From: Cloeon dipterum
Lineage: Eukaryota > Arthropoda > Insecta > Ephemeroptera > Baetidae
Assembly: GCF_949628265.1 (NCBI RefSeq)
Contig: NC_088789.1
Location: 4,270,886 to 4,334,885 of the forward strand
DNA length: 64,000 bases
Direction: 5' to 3'
Shown: piece after piece, positions 22,533 to 34,792 of the stretch
How the letters are laid out: each line of letters starts with the position of its first letter
Position numbering within the stretch: position 1 is the first letter of the stretch
Notes under the pieces: generated by a model
Told to the model about the DNA's origin: nothing
Database searches by the model: none
The model's input: only the letters and a program-made list of their open reading frames with translations
Made by a program: the position numbers and the translations under genes

Positions 22533-25500
22533 ATGGTCTTCGGTGGACAGATGCACCTGCGGCGAATTCTCCAGCAGCCACAGGTGAGCAACTGCGCGGG
22601 CGTTCTGCACGTCGAGGTGCGCTGCCCGGCGTGTCGAGTCTTCGGCCGAATTGGAGAGGTCGGCATTCGGCACGACCTTGGACAAAATACTTTTTTCACT
22701 TTGTCCGAGTTTAAACCGGACACACCTCCTGCTTATAACCAATGGCAGGTGCCCAAATTTTGAGACGTAAAAGCGGTCGGCGCTGACGTACGCGAATTTG
22801 CCCCCGGCTGTCCACATGTTGATATGCCGATGGCCGTAATTAAGGGATTTCCTTATAATTTGCAGATTGCTCGGCTATACCACATTAACGCCTCGAGATG
22901 GGTGTCCCAGCCGCCGTACCAGATTTTCAAGGTGGGTTTTTACTATTTGGCAAATACATAATATTTTGCAAGAAATATTTTTAAAATAAAAAATCTATTT
23001 TTTCAAAAGTACTCGGACACCGAGGTGACTTTGGCCGATCCAGAAAATCTGAAGCCGAAACCAGACGTGGGGTCGCTGCAGTTTGGCAAATTTTTCACCG
23101 ACCACATGATGCAGGTTGAGTTCAATAAGAAACAGGGTGGCTGGCAGACTCCAAAAATCATGCCTTTCCAAAGCATCGCACTGCATCCGGCTGCGAAGGT
23201 CTTCCACTATGCTGTTGAGGTATTTCGCATGCACATTATTTATATCTATGTCTCCAACGTGTCGTGTTTGTGCATATGATATGTTTAATATCAATGCGGT
23301 TTATTTATCCATTCGCCTTGAAGCGGTGGCTCTATTCTTCAGGGCTGCAAGCGTCAAGATGAATTATTGTGGCAGCAAAGAGACAGCTTGCTGTTACTCA
23401 ATCTGCAGCATTCGTTGCTCTGTTTCCTCTGTCTCGCTGCTCTCTCACACACACACGCACACTCGCTTTATTTTTAGAGCACCTTCGCGAATTAGCTGAC
23501 CCAACCGGCAGCTGTTTGCAAAACTGATTTGCAAAATCTTATTTTTATCTCTTTTGTGCATCTGCCAATGCCTCATGGGCGAATCGCAGTGCTCTGCTGT
23601 CCATACGACGCGGAATCAGGGCTATTTTTATGGTTGCATCTATTTTTGTTTCGGCGTAACCACGGTAACTGCAATGCGTACTAAGCTCTAATAGTCATCT
23701 CGTCTCACGTTGGTTGTCATTGCCAATTCAACTCGTGAAGACCATGAGGTCAAATCAATAGACGTGCAATCGCATCCATCATGAGCACTTGAAAATGCTT
23801 GAATGCAACCGACGTCATTAAATTTGCAGCACTCGCTCGTCGGCTATTGTTCCATAATTCCAGCCCCCTCATTATCAGTTACACACTCTACGTTTCCTCT
23901 GACGTTGCAATAATTCTTTTGAGTAAAGCTTTCGGCACACAAGTTGGTTTGTTCTGCGGTGGGTTATGGTTTTTCACGCAGCTCTGTTGTTTATTCTACA
24001 ATTACAGCAGATAATTAAATAGGCACACAAGTGACAAATTTCCTATAAATTTATTTTTGGTTGTTTTCTTATAACGTGTTGCATACGTTAATTGGCTGAA
24101 AACTGGATTTGACAGGTAAATTATAAAAAAAGGATATTTTACTTTTATTTTTGTAATTTAATTATTTGTTCCTTCTACTTTCTTTCTGTGCGAAATGAAG
24201 CGAAAGGAACGGAGCCGCGATTTGTACTATAGATTTGCGGGAATTAAATAATCTGTCATCATCCAAAAGTTATTTAAACATTATTCGTTCTTTATTAATC
24301 ACGCAATGTATTTTTAACTGCCTTAATTTTCACGCTTATTGTCTCTGTTCTAAATCTAAATCGGACTAAATGGAGATAGTAGAAGGAATAGATACGTATT
24401 ACAAAAAAAACATCCTTTCTTTTAATAATTTACGTTTCAAACCCAGTCTTCAGCCAATTAACTATTACATACAACGTCATACATGATAAATGTTGTGGTT
24501 AAGTTGTATGGAGTTTGCTTATCTTCATTTTGTATTGAAATTCCGGACATTTCCTTACACATTTGAATTTAATTTAAGTGAAGAACTAAATGAATCTACT
24601 TGGTGTGGATTTTTTTAATAGAAAAACTGTCTGGACAGCAGATATTTCGGCCCCTCAGGCCTCATCAGCAGCATTCGCCTTCTTAAACAAGAGTGCAGAA
24701 TTGACTTCAGGGGATTCTTTTAAACGATCGCCTGCAATCCTTGCTTTGCTCAGCACAAATCAAGAAAGTGACGAAATCTTGCGAAAGCCCGACATTTAAG
24801 AAGGCACTGCTGTTAAGGCCTTAAGGCGTTTTTTGCTTTACATGAACTTAAAGCTGCCAATCAAAAATCCGCAAAGAGTATATATAGCCATCGTGTCAAT
24901 TTTCACTTAGTATTATTAATTAATTTAAAATGGGGAAAATACTTAAATTGGCAAAGCAAATAATATGATTAAATTATTAATATACTTTCGTCCAGAGAGC
25001 TTGTAATATCAGTTGGACCCAGTTGAAGAGCTGGTGATTTTATTTCAGTGATAGAATTGTGACACTCATTCAAAAACTGCAACGATCAGCAGTGTGGCCT
25101 CTTCTATTCGCATCGTCTCGCGGAATTTGAGTTTGCGTCGACGTACTTTTTGATCCACGTTTCTTCAATGATATTGTGAGGTCTAAGGTGCATTATTTTT
25201 ATGAAGTTGAACAAAATAATCGCTTTTGATCTAATTGTCAATAGCAAAGTAAATATATCAAGAGGTGTCAATCCTGTGACCATGAAAAGAACGAATTCCG
25301 TTTATTATTTGCAACGGTTACATGAACTGTGACCCTTTATCTTAATTTATGCATGGAATATTGCATCGCGAGTTGTGTAATTTCTAACGTTTCAAAGATT
25401 GATAAATTTGGACTGTCACATCAGGGGTAATTCTCCAAATACTGAAAAATCGTTAGTTATTAATTGCTCTAGAGCTAATTTTTGAAGACTTTAGGAACTA

Positions 25501-27257
25501 TGTGCCACTATTTTAAAGAACTTAAACTTTTCAATTCTTGGTTCAAAATATTTTCCTTTAAAATTTGGCGAATCGTAAAAAATGCGTCGTCAGGAAGGTG
25601 TGAACATGAACACGCGATTTTTATCACAAAGATAAGGTTGTCGTTAAAGATGTAAAAGTGGATCGACCTTTTTATCAGGCCTATACGCTTAAGTATAATA
25701 AATTCTTAATCACCTCAATTAATACAATTGTTTGGTATATTCTGTTTTAACAGTTATTTGAAGGAATGAAAGCCTACAGAGGCAAAGACGACAAGATCCG
25801 CATTTTCCGTCCAGACCGTAACATGGAGCGCATGAACGTGTCCGCCATGAGGTCCGAGCTTCCCATTTTCGACGGGGAAGAGCTCACTAAGTGCATTTGC
25901 CGACTGATCCAAATCGACCAAGAGTGGGTGCCCCATTCTATGTCTTCCAGTCTCTACATCCGCCCCACCATGATCGGAATTGATGTGAGAAAGCCCCTGT
26001 GAAAAATGTTCACTTCACTGACTAAACCCTTCCGCAGCCCACCCTAGGAGTCTCGTCCTCCGACAACGCTCTGCTATTTGTGATTTTGTGCCCTGTTGGT
26101 CCATACTTCCCGGGCGGCTTCAAGCCGGTTTCGCTGCTGGCCGATCCCAGGTTCACGAGAGCTTGGCCAGGAGGATGCGGAGACCGGAAAATGGGCTCCA
26201 ATTATGCTCCCACCATCAGAGTACAGGTATGCAAATTGGGAAAGGAAATTAACAGGCTCTGATGATACCTCTCCGCAGGCTGAAGCTCTTGGCCTTGGTC
26301 TGCAACAGGTCTTGTGGCTCTTCGGCGATGATCATCAGCTTACAGAAGTAGGCACCATGAATATATTTGTTCTGATGTTGAATGAAAAAGGAGGTATGGC
26401 CAAAAATTATTTCTGCATGATCTTAAATTAATTGAATCTGTATAGTGCGAAAATTACTAAGTATTTTTTGTTCAAATGAATGGGTATTAATTTTTAAAGG
26501 CATGATAAAGAGCAGACTGTCTAAAATACCCAAAACTGTCTAATTTAACTGTGAAGACTTTTATGCGGCTAAAATTTTGAGCAACATTCTTCCATGATCC
26601 TTGAAATAAGCACTGAAATGTGCAAGACAAAAATTATTTCTTGTTAAGTTGTACCACAGAGTATATTGGGAAACACAATAGAAGTGCAATCACAGTGAAT
26701 TATACCTTCAACCTTTTGAACGCATTTCTTTGTCGGCTAAAAAAACTTTTTATCAATTTTTTATAAAAATTCGTTCCACTGGTATTTTATGAGTTCCAAT
26801 ATTTTTTGATACAAGTCCTTTTTAAATTAAATCCGAACAATATCTTGTCTACAGAAAAAGTACTGGTGACACCTCCGCTTGACGGCCTGATCTTGCCTGG
26901 AATCACGAGACAGTCAATTATTGAGCTTTCCCAGGAGTGGGGCGAATTCGCAGTTGAAGAGCGCAAAATCACAATGCCCGAAGTGCAGCAACTCCTGCAC
27001 GAAAAGAGAGTGAGTCCATTTAACAAATCAACGTGCAGTTGTAAACCTGGTCCTCTGTACAGTTGCTGGAGCTGTTCGGCGCTGGAACTGCTTGCGTGGT
27101 GTGTCCCGTGTCGTCGATTTTATACCAGGGGCAGACCCTCAAAATTCCGACCATGGCGCACAAATTGCCTGTGCATCAGCGCATCCTGAAAACGCTCACT
27201 GATATTCAGTACGGCGAAGTGGATCATCCGTGGGCCCTGCGAATCGACCAAGCCTAA
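22533..27257 (+). CDS. Bcat: Branched-chain amino acid aminotransferase, mitochondrial
   Basis: Exons 22533-22583, 22866-22931, 23010-23219, 25754-25984, 26038-26226, 26279-26393, 26855-27009, 27063-27257; 403 codons plus stop. It is a class IV PLP-dependent transaminase converting leucine, isoleucine and valine to their 2-oxo acids with 2-oxoglutarate (family knowledge). The catalytic lysine is residue 237 in [11 protein letters not shown]. The redox-sensitive CXXC of mammalian BCATs is present as CVVC (residues 350-353, in [14 protein letters not shown]). Also diagnostic are [22 protein letters not shown] and [11 protein letters not shown]. The N-terminus ([23 protein letters not shown]) is basic and free of acidic residues, as in a mitochondrial presequence; a second in-frame ATG six codons on could also serve. 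Intron 3 (23220-25753) is 2.5 kb and holds the ribozyme candidate. Confidence 0.95.
24615..24690 (-). ncRNA. Hammerhead ribozyme candidate (type I, short stem III)
   Basis: Read on the minus strand inside Bcat intron 3. The conserved core CUGAUGA is at 24668-24662. Stem II is GGCC (24661-24658), loop UGAGG, GGCC (24652-24649). GAAA follows at 24648-24645. A short stem III of three pairs (A24645-U24635, U24644-G24636, A24643-U24637) has a five-base loop. The canonical cleavage triplet GUC is at 24636-24634, cutting before C24633. Stem I starts with CAG (24633-24631) pairing with CUG (24671-24669); after an internal loop, AAGAA on the 5' side can pair with UUUUCU on the 3' side. All invariant core positions are intact. 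Minimal type I hammerheads with very short stem III are known from Penelope-like retroelements (established knowledge); assignment to them is inference. Confidence 0.6.
24788..24825 (+). repeat. Inverted, decayed partner of the hammerhead region
   Basis: The sequence at 24795-24825 on the plus strand repeats, in opposite orientation, the region around the hammerhead: an exact 11-base match TTTAAGAAGGC (24795-24805, against 24687-24677), then CTGCTG, GGCC and GGCG in the same order but without the intact CUGAUGA and GAAA. The two arms are about 110 bp apart. This suggests a mobile element flanked by two opposed hammerhead-like ends, one now dead. Confidence 0.45.
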
Positions 27258-29631
27258 ACACACAAGTCAGTGTTCACAAAATGCGACCCTCAGTGCAAGC
27301 ACAACATAAATCAAAGAAATGAAATATCCTAGGCTCAAATGACGTACATATTTTGCCAAGCAGCTCAAAGAACTCGTAGCATATTTTTCACAAGTTGAAG
27401 GTTATTGCCAACTTCTTAAGAGATGTCCCGAGAAGCTCAAACCACGTTTTAAAGTGTTGCAATCAAATCATAGCTCTCTTTCCGAGTTGTTTCCTTGTTG
27501 AATCATTATAATATCGCTCATATCCGGATTCTTAACAAGATTAAATTAAGAATCTCTCTCTGATGGTGCCATTATACTTAAAATAGAAAACAAATCAAAC
27601 GCAGCCAATAATTTATTGTTATGACACTCTGAAGAAATGATGGAGAACGAAGATGAAAATCTGATACCTAGATTATAATTGGGTACTTAAAATTCGGGAA
27701 TAATTCCTTGTGTTATTTATTTGTAAATGCAAGAAGCTAAATCAAGTGCCTTGAGTACAGTGGTTGGAAAGTATTTCCACTGGGTAGCAGTGAAATGCCT
27801 TTTAGATGCATCAACTATGACAATATACATGTGTAAAAGATCTTGGCTATTATCAAAAGCCTTGTAAGACATCTGCCGTGCCATTGTGTTATGCAAAGAT
27901 CTTTATTTTTGTACTTTGTAAAAAAAGAATTCTCTTGCCCAAAGGTAATGTTATCTCACTCTCTGAGAATGTTTTCATCGATCGGTTGATTTTAAATATT
28001 TTACTTTTACTAATAATGTAGATTTACTAGAGAAAAAAAATTATCGACGTGTATTTGTTTGAAAATGACGCTAATTTGACTTAAAGTTTTCAGATTTTTG
28101 TCAGGGTTTTACCTGACGATATTACGAGAAAATTGCAAACTGATTGACTAATTAATCTTCTATAGCTATTCCATGGCCAGCTATCGTGTTATTCCCCAAC
28201 TATTCGAACGTTTGAAACAACTGACTATGACCCCTAACGCGTCACAGACAATAATTAGGTAAAACCCTAACAATTTTCTAAAACTCAGGTAGTTTAAAAT
28301 TATTTTCCCATTTATATGTTTAGTTTTTAGTCAACTGGCAGCTATATATTCTGAGAGATTTATTCGTATTTTGCGCCTAGTTTGAGGGTTAGTCCCTCGG
28401 TCAAATACAAATTTTGTTCTTAAATAAAATTTCTAGTGTTGCACATGCAAACCTTCTTTATGATTACTACATCAACTTTTCCATCAGCTTTAGTGTAACG
28501 AGATTTCTTGATGTGTGTATAATTCGAGGTCTCAGCCGCGTGATTTTAGGCGCTGGCTTGCTGAACTGGCTTCAGCAGAATTTTGGCCTGCCGGCGACTG
28601 CCACTATTGATTTTGACAGCCTCATCTCTCTAACCCTTCAGAATTTTAAACGGATTTAATTTGTCGTTTCGCTTTTGTAATTAATTTATTTTTTACCAGA
28701 TTGCCAAGATTTCAGAATGAGCGAAGCTTTACTAGAGCCCCGATTCATATTGTTAAATTAATGATTACTATTCAAATTACACAAAAAATGAGGACAGGTC
28801 ATTAGCGCTCGGCGTGCTTTTGACTCATGCGATCTCTTTGATGAGTGTGGATGAGGGGTGACCTGCTGGGGTTTAATAAAGCTCTCAAAGCCTCGACGCC
28901 ATTCATTTGAGAGCAGATTGATGCACACGTCTCTGCTAGTCGAGTTTGAAAATGACTGTTGAAGCCGTTCAAGAAGCAAAATATTTTTTAATGGGATGTG
29001 TAGTATTGATGAATGAAATTTTCCTCGTCATTTTTACTTAATCCTTGATTTTGATTCCTCGCCCCGAGTGTAAGTTTTACTTTACGAATGCATGACTGCT
29101 GCGTTTTTCTTATTCTTCTTTTATTTAGTATGCTTTTCAGTTTCAAAATATTTGAAAAACATTTTACTTTATCTAAACAAAGCTACCATTTTATTAAATT
29201 TTAAAATAAGTTTTATTCTTTAATATGCACCTTTATTAACACTACTGGACAATAAAAATAGGTAAACATTCTATGTAGGGTCACAAATTTGTGAAATAAC
29301 TTGTCTTTCTGCGTTTTCTTGTCAAAAATAATTTTGTTCCAAAAACTGCGACGCAGTCCCGTATCCCGTATTTAAGCCACATCGTAAAACGCTTAAATTT
29401 TAGAAAATACGTATCAAACAATGCAGGTATAATATGTTTTATAAACATTCATTGGGATACTAAACATAGTTACCAAAGATTTTTGAAAAATTGAAACAAA
29501 GTTACGTTAAGAACATTTACACGACATCGTTTCATCAATTATGAAGTTAATAGACAGACAACATTGTTTGTTTTACTGGGGAAATTGGTTTCCACTAACA
29601 ATAAAAGGTCTACCAACAATAGCGATAAAAA
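27258..29631. other. Convergent intergenic region between Bcat and the DOMON gene
   Basis: It holds the Bcat 3' UTR and the 3' flank of the minus-strand DOMON gene. Two slightly G+C-richer patches (28520-28650 and 28790-28975) contain short open frames on one or other strand, but no homology or convincing splice borders. I see no RNA gene. Confidence 0.4.
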
Positions 29632-31418
29632 TTATCGTTTCATGAAAGACAAAAGTACAGGAACAGACATAAGAAAAAGTGCAGAGCTCGCAGCAGCCGA
29701 GCCATTTGAATCTCGGAGTAAATTGATCTTTCTAGCACCTCGTTGTTTGGTCCCATGATGCTCGAGTGCCCTCGCCTTGCCCCAGGCATAAATGATTTGC
29801 ACCGGTCCCTCCTGCAAAAGACGGCCGTTGTTTATGATAAAATCAATGAGCACAATTCGGGCGGTGATGTACATTGATGGGGAGATCATTGTCGTCATAA
29901 GCGGCCAGCCTTCTCGCCAGAGTCACTTGGAAGATGCCGGTTTTGCGATTGAAAGAACTGCCTTTGAGGTGCCAGTCGTTGTGAGCGTCTTGTCTCGGGA
30001 GGCCGTTCTGGCTCGCGTACATGTCCTGCCAGACAAAAGATTAATATCTCAATTGCAGCACACGGCGCCTTTTTTAATAAGCTCTGCGCGCCCGTATTTG
30101 GCTTTCAGCCTTTTTTATTTAACGAAGATCGATGCGTGCCTCTCGCGAGAGTCCGACAAGTACCCTCAAAACGCCCTGAATCAGCAATAACCGCGCGCTG
30201 CTGCTTCTGCTGCCACTGTATTTGGCCTTAAAGAAGGCAAAATATGCGCTGTCTCCATCTCTTTTCATTTTATTGAATGCATTGTTTTCAGAAAATCCTA
30301 CTAACAATTTATGTTTCAAGCTATTTTGTAATGGAAATATTGCAAACAATAACATAACTCAACGCCATAATACATGCTTATTATACAGTTTATGTAAATT
30401 TATCAGTTTTCTCTCTTTAAATGACAAAATACACTCCAACCTATTAAATGATTTTTTTATATTAAAATTTGCAATCAATTTTTGAAGATTCCACAGATAG
30501 GGACTTAATTAATCAATAAAGTTGCCCAACTCCGAGTGGCTCTTAACAAGAGTGGGTGGCTTTTAATAAGTTAAATGTTGAAAAATTACCCCGCATACGC
30601 TCTTGCACTGGTCTGCGGCTTTTGATGCAATTTTTAAATTCATTTTTATGCGTGTCATATGCAAAGGGTTCCTTTTTTAGTTTAGTTTTATCACTTTTAT
30701 TTTCTCAGAGCCAATATTTATAAGGGCGACTCATTAAGGGAAGGAGGCCCCCAAGAGACGCAATTTCACATGAAATTAATAAATTTGTTAAAGGTTAATT
30801 TGAACATGAAAATTTAATATTCAATAACACCTGCCTTATATAAAAATCAAGAATTTACGAGTTCCTCACAGAATTTTCCTCAGAAATTTAAATGGGTAAA
30901 TCTTGTCTCTCTCCCAGAGAATATTTAAGGTAAAAAGGCAAAAATTGTTTTTTCAATTCCGCATTAAATAATTACTTAAAAAATATAGTTAATATTACTT
31001 TCCGTAAAAAATTACAGAATGTACATTTAATATATTGATTAGTGCGATATTTGAGGAAAATGTTAGTTATAATCAGGTTTTCAAAATAAAATTAATCTAA
31101 ATTCAATTGGGATCTACTCACAAATAAAATGGAAATAATTACCATAACAGTGATGTTTCCATTCTTCTCGGGCCAAGCCACGACCAAATCGGACCCAGCC
31201 ATGGTGCCAGTGTCGGAAAGTCCGAATCCCAGGTAGCCTTTTGTGACGGCCCGCAGGCTAAAGTGGAAGTAGCCCTCGGCGTCCAACTTTGGATTCCACG
31301 AAAGAGTAAACTGAGAGTCATGGTCCAGAATTTCGTGCTTGCTCCAAATCCTTTCGGCAACGGAAAAATGGGCATGCAAGAGAATGAACGCCACGGCTGC
31401 CGACATCAACCCTTCCAT
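29632..31418 (-). CDS. Short DOMON-domain protein with signal peptide and predicted GPI anchor
   Basis: Minus-strand exons 31418-31143, 30025-29873, 29811-29632; all junctions in phase 0, 202 codons plus stop. Residues 1 to about 21 (MEGLMSAAVAFILLHAHFSVA) form a signal peptide. A DOMON domain follows (WNPKLDAEGYFHFSLRAVTKGYLGFGLS, GTMAGSDLVVAW, then QNGLPRQDAHNDWHL and VQIIYAWGK), most like the N-terminal domain of MOXD1/dopamine beta-hydroxylase-type monooxygenases. DOMON domains bind haem or sugars (family knowledge). The copper monooxygenase domains are absent: the frame stops after NGSAAASS plus a 13-residue hydrophobic tail (ALFLMSVPVLLSF), which reads as a GPI-attachment signal. Stand-alone DOMON proteins exist in insects (for example Drosophila CG14681). 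Intron 1 is 1.1 kb. Confidence 0.75.
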
Positions 31419-32741
31419 CGCTCCACCCTCACTGCCGCGGGCCACCGCTGCTCGTGGAGAGAGAAAAAAATACGGATTTGCATGTGCCAGCAGACCGCAG
31501 AAGTGAAGCGGGGATGCTGCGCATGCAGAAAATGTCAAATCGTTTTTATGACTAAACGATTAAGGGTTTTGCGTACGATTTCGTACGATAACTGACAATG
31601 ATGAGGGGTTTCTTCTTATTGTGCATCATTGAGTTCAGCTATTTTAATTTTTTATGAGAAATTTAAACATGTGTACTCTGCCAGAAAAATCATCAATATA
31701 CGAATATATAATACTAACTTAACTGTTGCGAATGAATAGTGCTTGCTATCAGTAGCAATTTATCCCAGATAATTCTCAGCCACGGATTTTCTCTCTCTAT
31801 TGATCATTCATTACATTCGACCCATCAAAGGCTAGAAAAAATGATAAGCAGTATGCTCGTTTTTAGGAGGAAGTAAAATCTCTTAGCGTATATGTCTTGG
31901 CTTTCCTTTACCTGACATTGTTTGCAGAATTTTATGCAACGATTATGAAAGAGGCTGCCACAGCACTTCCCCAGTACAAGCCACCGCATCATAATGGTTT
32001 CAACTTTTTATCTTCTTTTATTTTCAAAGATATTTTAACACCAAAAATATTACGGTGAAATGAATTTATTGACCGTACAATCTTAGGAAAAAAAATCTCA
32101 TTCCGTCTTGAGATTTTATGTTCCGAATTAACACCTTAACGCATTATAAAAATTATGCTACAGGCCTATAGTCATATATATTCCATAAAGTCCCTTGAGT
32201 GTTAAATTTGCATATTTCAGTATGATAAAACTATATGAATCTTAAATACATATGTTAGCAATCGCACTACCTTTTTTTAATCGTAACAAAAATATGACAT
32301 GTGTTAATGTTTAATTGTTTGAATGAGGTAATGTATGATAGAATAATTTTAGGGAAAAAATTACGTCAAAATGCGCATTGGCTTTTTGTTAAACAAAAAA
32401 GCTGTCATCGATTCCAAGGTGCAAATAGTTTCAAAAAATGCAACCGGCATGACGAGCTTGTCGAGCAGGTTGCATACGAGTCGAATCTGCAGGCGGCATC
32501 TAATTGCAAAGCTTTGAAAAACATTTCCTGATTCAGATCCTATAGCTTCAATGACACACTGAAATTGCTCTGTTTCAGTTTATCTTTTTCTATCAAACGC
32601 TATAAATCAGTGTGATAGACAGCTTATGGAGGCAATTGATAGAGATTCTACGTCAAAGCTGAAAGATTAGATAGTGAATATTTTATGGTGATTCAAGTGC
32701 CGCTGTTCAGAGATTTCGTGGATTTGATTTTGTTAGTGAAA
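31419..32741. other. Divergent intergenic region between DOMON gene and cysteine-rich gene
   Basis: AT-rich DNA without coding signal. It contains the presumed promoters of both flanking genes; only the TATA box of the right-hand gene is evident. Confidence 0.45.
32601..32606 (+). promoter_or_regulatory. TATA box of the EB/EGF-like protein gene
   Basis: TATAAA lies 136 bases before the next gene's ATG (32742). It predicts a start site near 32630 and a 5' UTR of about 110 bases. It is the only TATAAA just upstream of this gene. Confidence 0.4.
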
Positions 32742-34163
32742 ATGAAAGGAATTTTGCGACAGATGAGGCTTCTTTTGGTTCTCCTCTTTGTAGGTTCAGC
32801 CCTAACAGCAAGTAATGTTCAATTTTATTTAATGAGACGATGCTAGTTACTAACGCAATTGACATATTATAGGATTGAACGATCCTTGTGACATTAGTGC
32901 TGATCCTGACCCATGTGAATTCAACACCGAGTGCGTCCCTTCAGAAGAAAATCCTGCTAACGGTGTCTGCAAATGCAAACCAAGATACAGCCCAGAATCT
33001 TCATCAATCGGATGTGTTGCAGGTAAACCTTTCATATTAATTAATTTGGTAAGTTATTCTTTAAGGCTGAATGTCAGCATGTTATATCACACGTATTTTT
33101 AATGTTCATATAATTAATTGTTAATTAGTACAGTTCTAGTCAATTCCCTAAGAATATGCGGCTCTCATATATCTACTCCCATTTTTAAATTTTAATTGTA
33201 ATTATGATTTAAAAACGATAAAACACTAAATGAGCGCTTTTCTGCATTTTATTGTTTGTTAAAATCTGAATGTTCTTTGTATTTTAAAGCTTTGGATGCT
33301 TTATCTGCTACATGCCGAAAAGATGCTGAAGATGCTGATTTCGGTGCTGCGTGCAATGCGATTCCATTTGCCCTTTGTGAACCTGCAACCGGGCCTGTGG
33401 CGTGCACTTGCCTGAGGGGCTACAAACCTTCACAAGACGGCACAGTTTGCCTACTTAACAGTTTCATGGAGCGATGCCTGGAGAACGCTCAGTGTGCGGA
33501 TTTTGATGAAAAAGCTACTTGCCAAGCAGAGAGATGTGTATGTCCCGCAGGCTACGTTCAAGATACTAAAAATATGAAGTGCAAGAAGAGTGAGCAATTC
33601 CATTATTTAATTTAATCATATCAATTACGCGATTTTAATTTCCAGGCAATGGTTTGGGGGAGAGTTGCGAGATTGATGAACAGTGTCCAGAAAACGCAAA
33701 TTGCAAGAGTGCAAAATGTGAATGCAAAGAAAAATACTTTTTAGAAAGTGGTACTGTAGTCAAAAAATGCCTGCCAAGTGAGTTTTGTTTATATATAGCA
33801 ATTTTTTATATGATTGTTTTATATGTCTCCATAATATAGAGGTATATAAAGTTGGCGATAGATGTGAAGCAGCGGTTCAATGCAATGACCTCAACTTGGA
33901 TGGTGAGACTTTAGCTACTTGCGATGGCCAAAATATATGCGCGTGCCCTGCTGACTACGTTGCTTCCAACGATGGAACCAAATGCTTGCTGAGTACGAAT
34001 AATTTCCCTCATTTTAACACTTTTTCTTTTGCTAAACCATTGTAAAAAACGCGTTACAGAGGTGGCAGGGGATGATCCAAACGGCCTGTGTATCCAGGAT
34101 GTGCAATGTCTTGATGGCTACTACTGCGAATATCCGAATTGTGCTGCTATCGAAACACCGTAG
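32742..34163 (+). CDS. Secreted cysteine-rich protein with EB/EGF-like modules
   Basis: Exons 32742-32811, 32873-33022, 33290-33589, 33646-33777, 33840-33992, 34060-34163; 302 codons plus stop. A leucine-rich signal peptide (residues 1 to about 23) precedes repeated cysteine modules such as DPCDISADPDPCEF, CTCLRGYKPSQDGTVC, RCVCPAGYVQD, CECKEKYF and CACPADYVASNDGTKC. The pattern (paired CxC with following aromatic-Gly or Tyr) is typical of EB-module and EGF-like extracellular proteins of arthropods (family knowledge). All five introns are in phase 1, so each module exon can be added or removed without breaking the frame. No transmembrane segment is seen. The precise role is unknown; secreted binding or immune-type roles are only guesses. 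AATAAA follows at 34364. Confidence 0.75.
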
Positions 34164-34363
34164 AGCCTTTGATTATTGAAAAATGTTCAAAAAAGCTACT
34201 AATTCATCTATAAAACCTTAAATTATTTGTGGGGATTCACTTATTTAAACAAAAACTCGGTAAATGTGCCTAATTTTGTATTCTAGTGTTTTAGAAATTT
34301 TAATTGAAGAAAACCAATCAAACATTAAAAAAAATTCTGAGCGAATTTTGAATATCAGAGCTA

Positions 34364-34369
34364 AATAAA
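34364..34369 (+). terminator. Poly(A) signal of the EB/EGF-like gene
   Basis: AATAAA 201 bases after the stop codon, followed by a run of A. A second AATAAA lies near 34675. Confidence 0.45.
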
Positions 34370-34792
34370 AAAATATCCATCCCCATTTTTATAGCACACC
34401 AGCAATAAATTAGAACTGGTGGCTTCCCCATTGTAAAGATCGGTATATTTTTACTACTTGCATTCCATGGTTATCATTTCCTTACGTATAAAGACAAACG
34501 TTTCCATCTAGATATTACTGTCAATGCCAATTTTGTGAAGTAGAATGTTCATTTTTCTCAGTTATAAAAATAGTATTATTTTACATTATTCCAAGCTGCT
34601 AAATATAAAAAGCATCCCAACTTTATCAATTTCGTAATATGGCATAATTTTTGTGTTGCACACCGTCGGTGTCTAATAAATATTCTAATCTATAATCTAA
34701 AGATTCAAATGTGAAAGAAGAAAAGCAAAATGTGATTGAATCAATCATGTTTATTAATCAACAATTACATCGTCTTAGAGGATGATATTTGA

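Noticed and set aside
22278-22817. Long open frame (179 codons) on the minus strand over the Bcat first exon
   Set aside because: No recognisable domain, and it overlaps the Bcat exon 1 and G+C-rich promoter, where stop codons are rare by composition.
24600-24830. Intronic microRNA hairpin instead of a ribozyme
   Set aside because: The inverted arms are too far apart and too mismatched for a pre-miRNA, whereas the ribozyme core positions are all satisfied.
28414-28659. Possible plus-strand exon with a moderately complex translation (GLSRVILGAGLLNWLQQNF)
   Set aside because: No partner exons, no homology, and the 5' half is AT-rich filler; insufficient to call a gene.
29632-29811. Idea that the DOMON gene is a full MOXD1 monooxygenase
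   Set aside because: No copper-binding monooxygenase domain was found on the minus strand down to the Bcat stop, and exon 3 ends in its own stop after a GPI-like tail.
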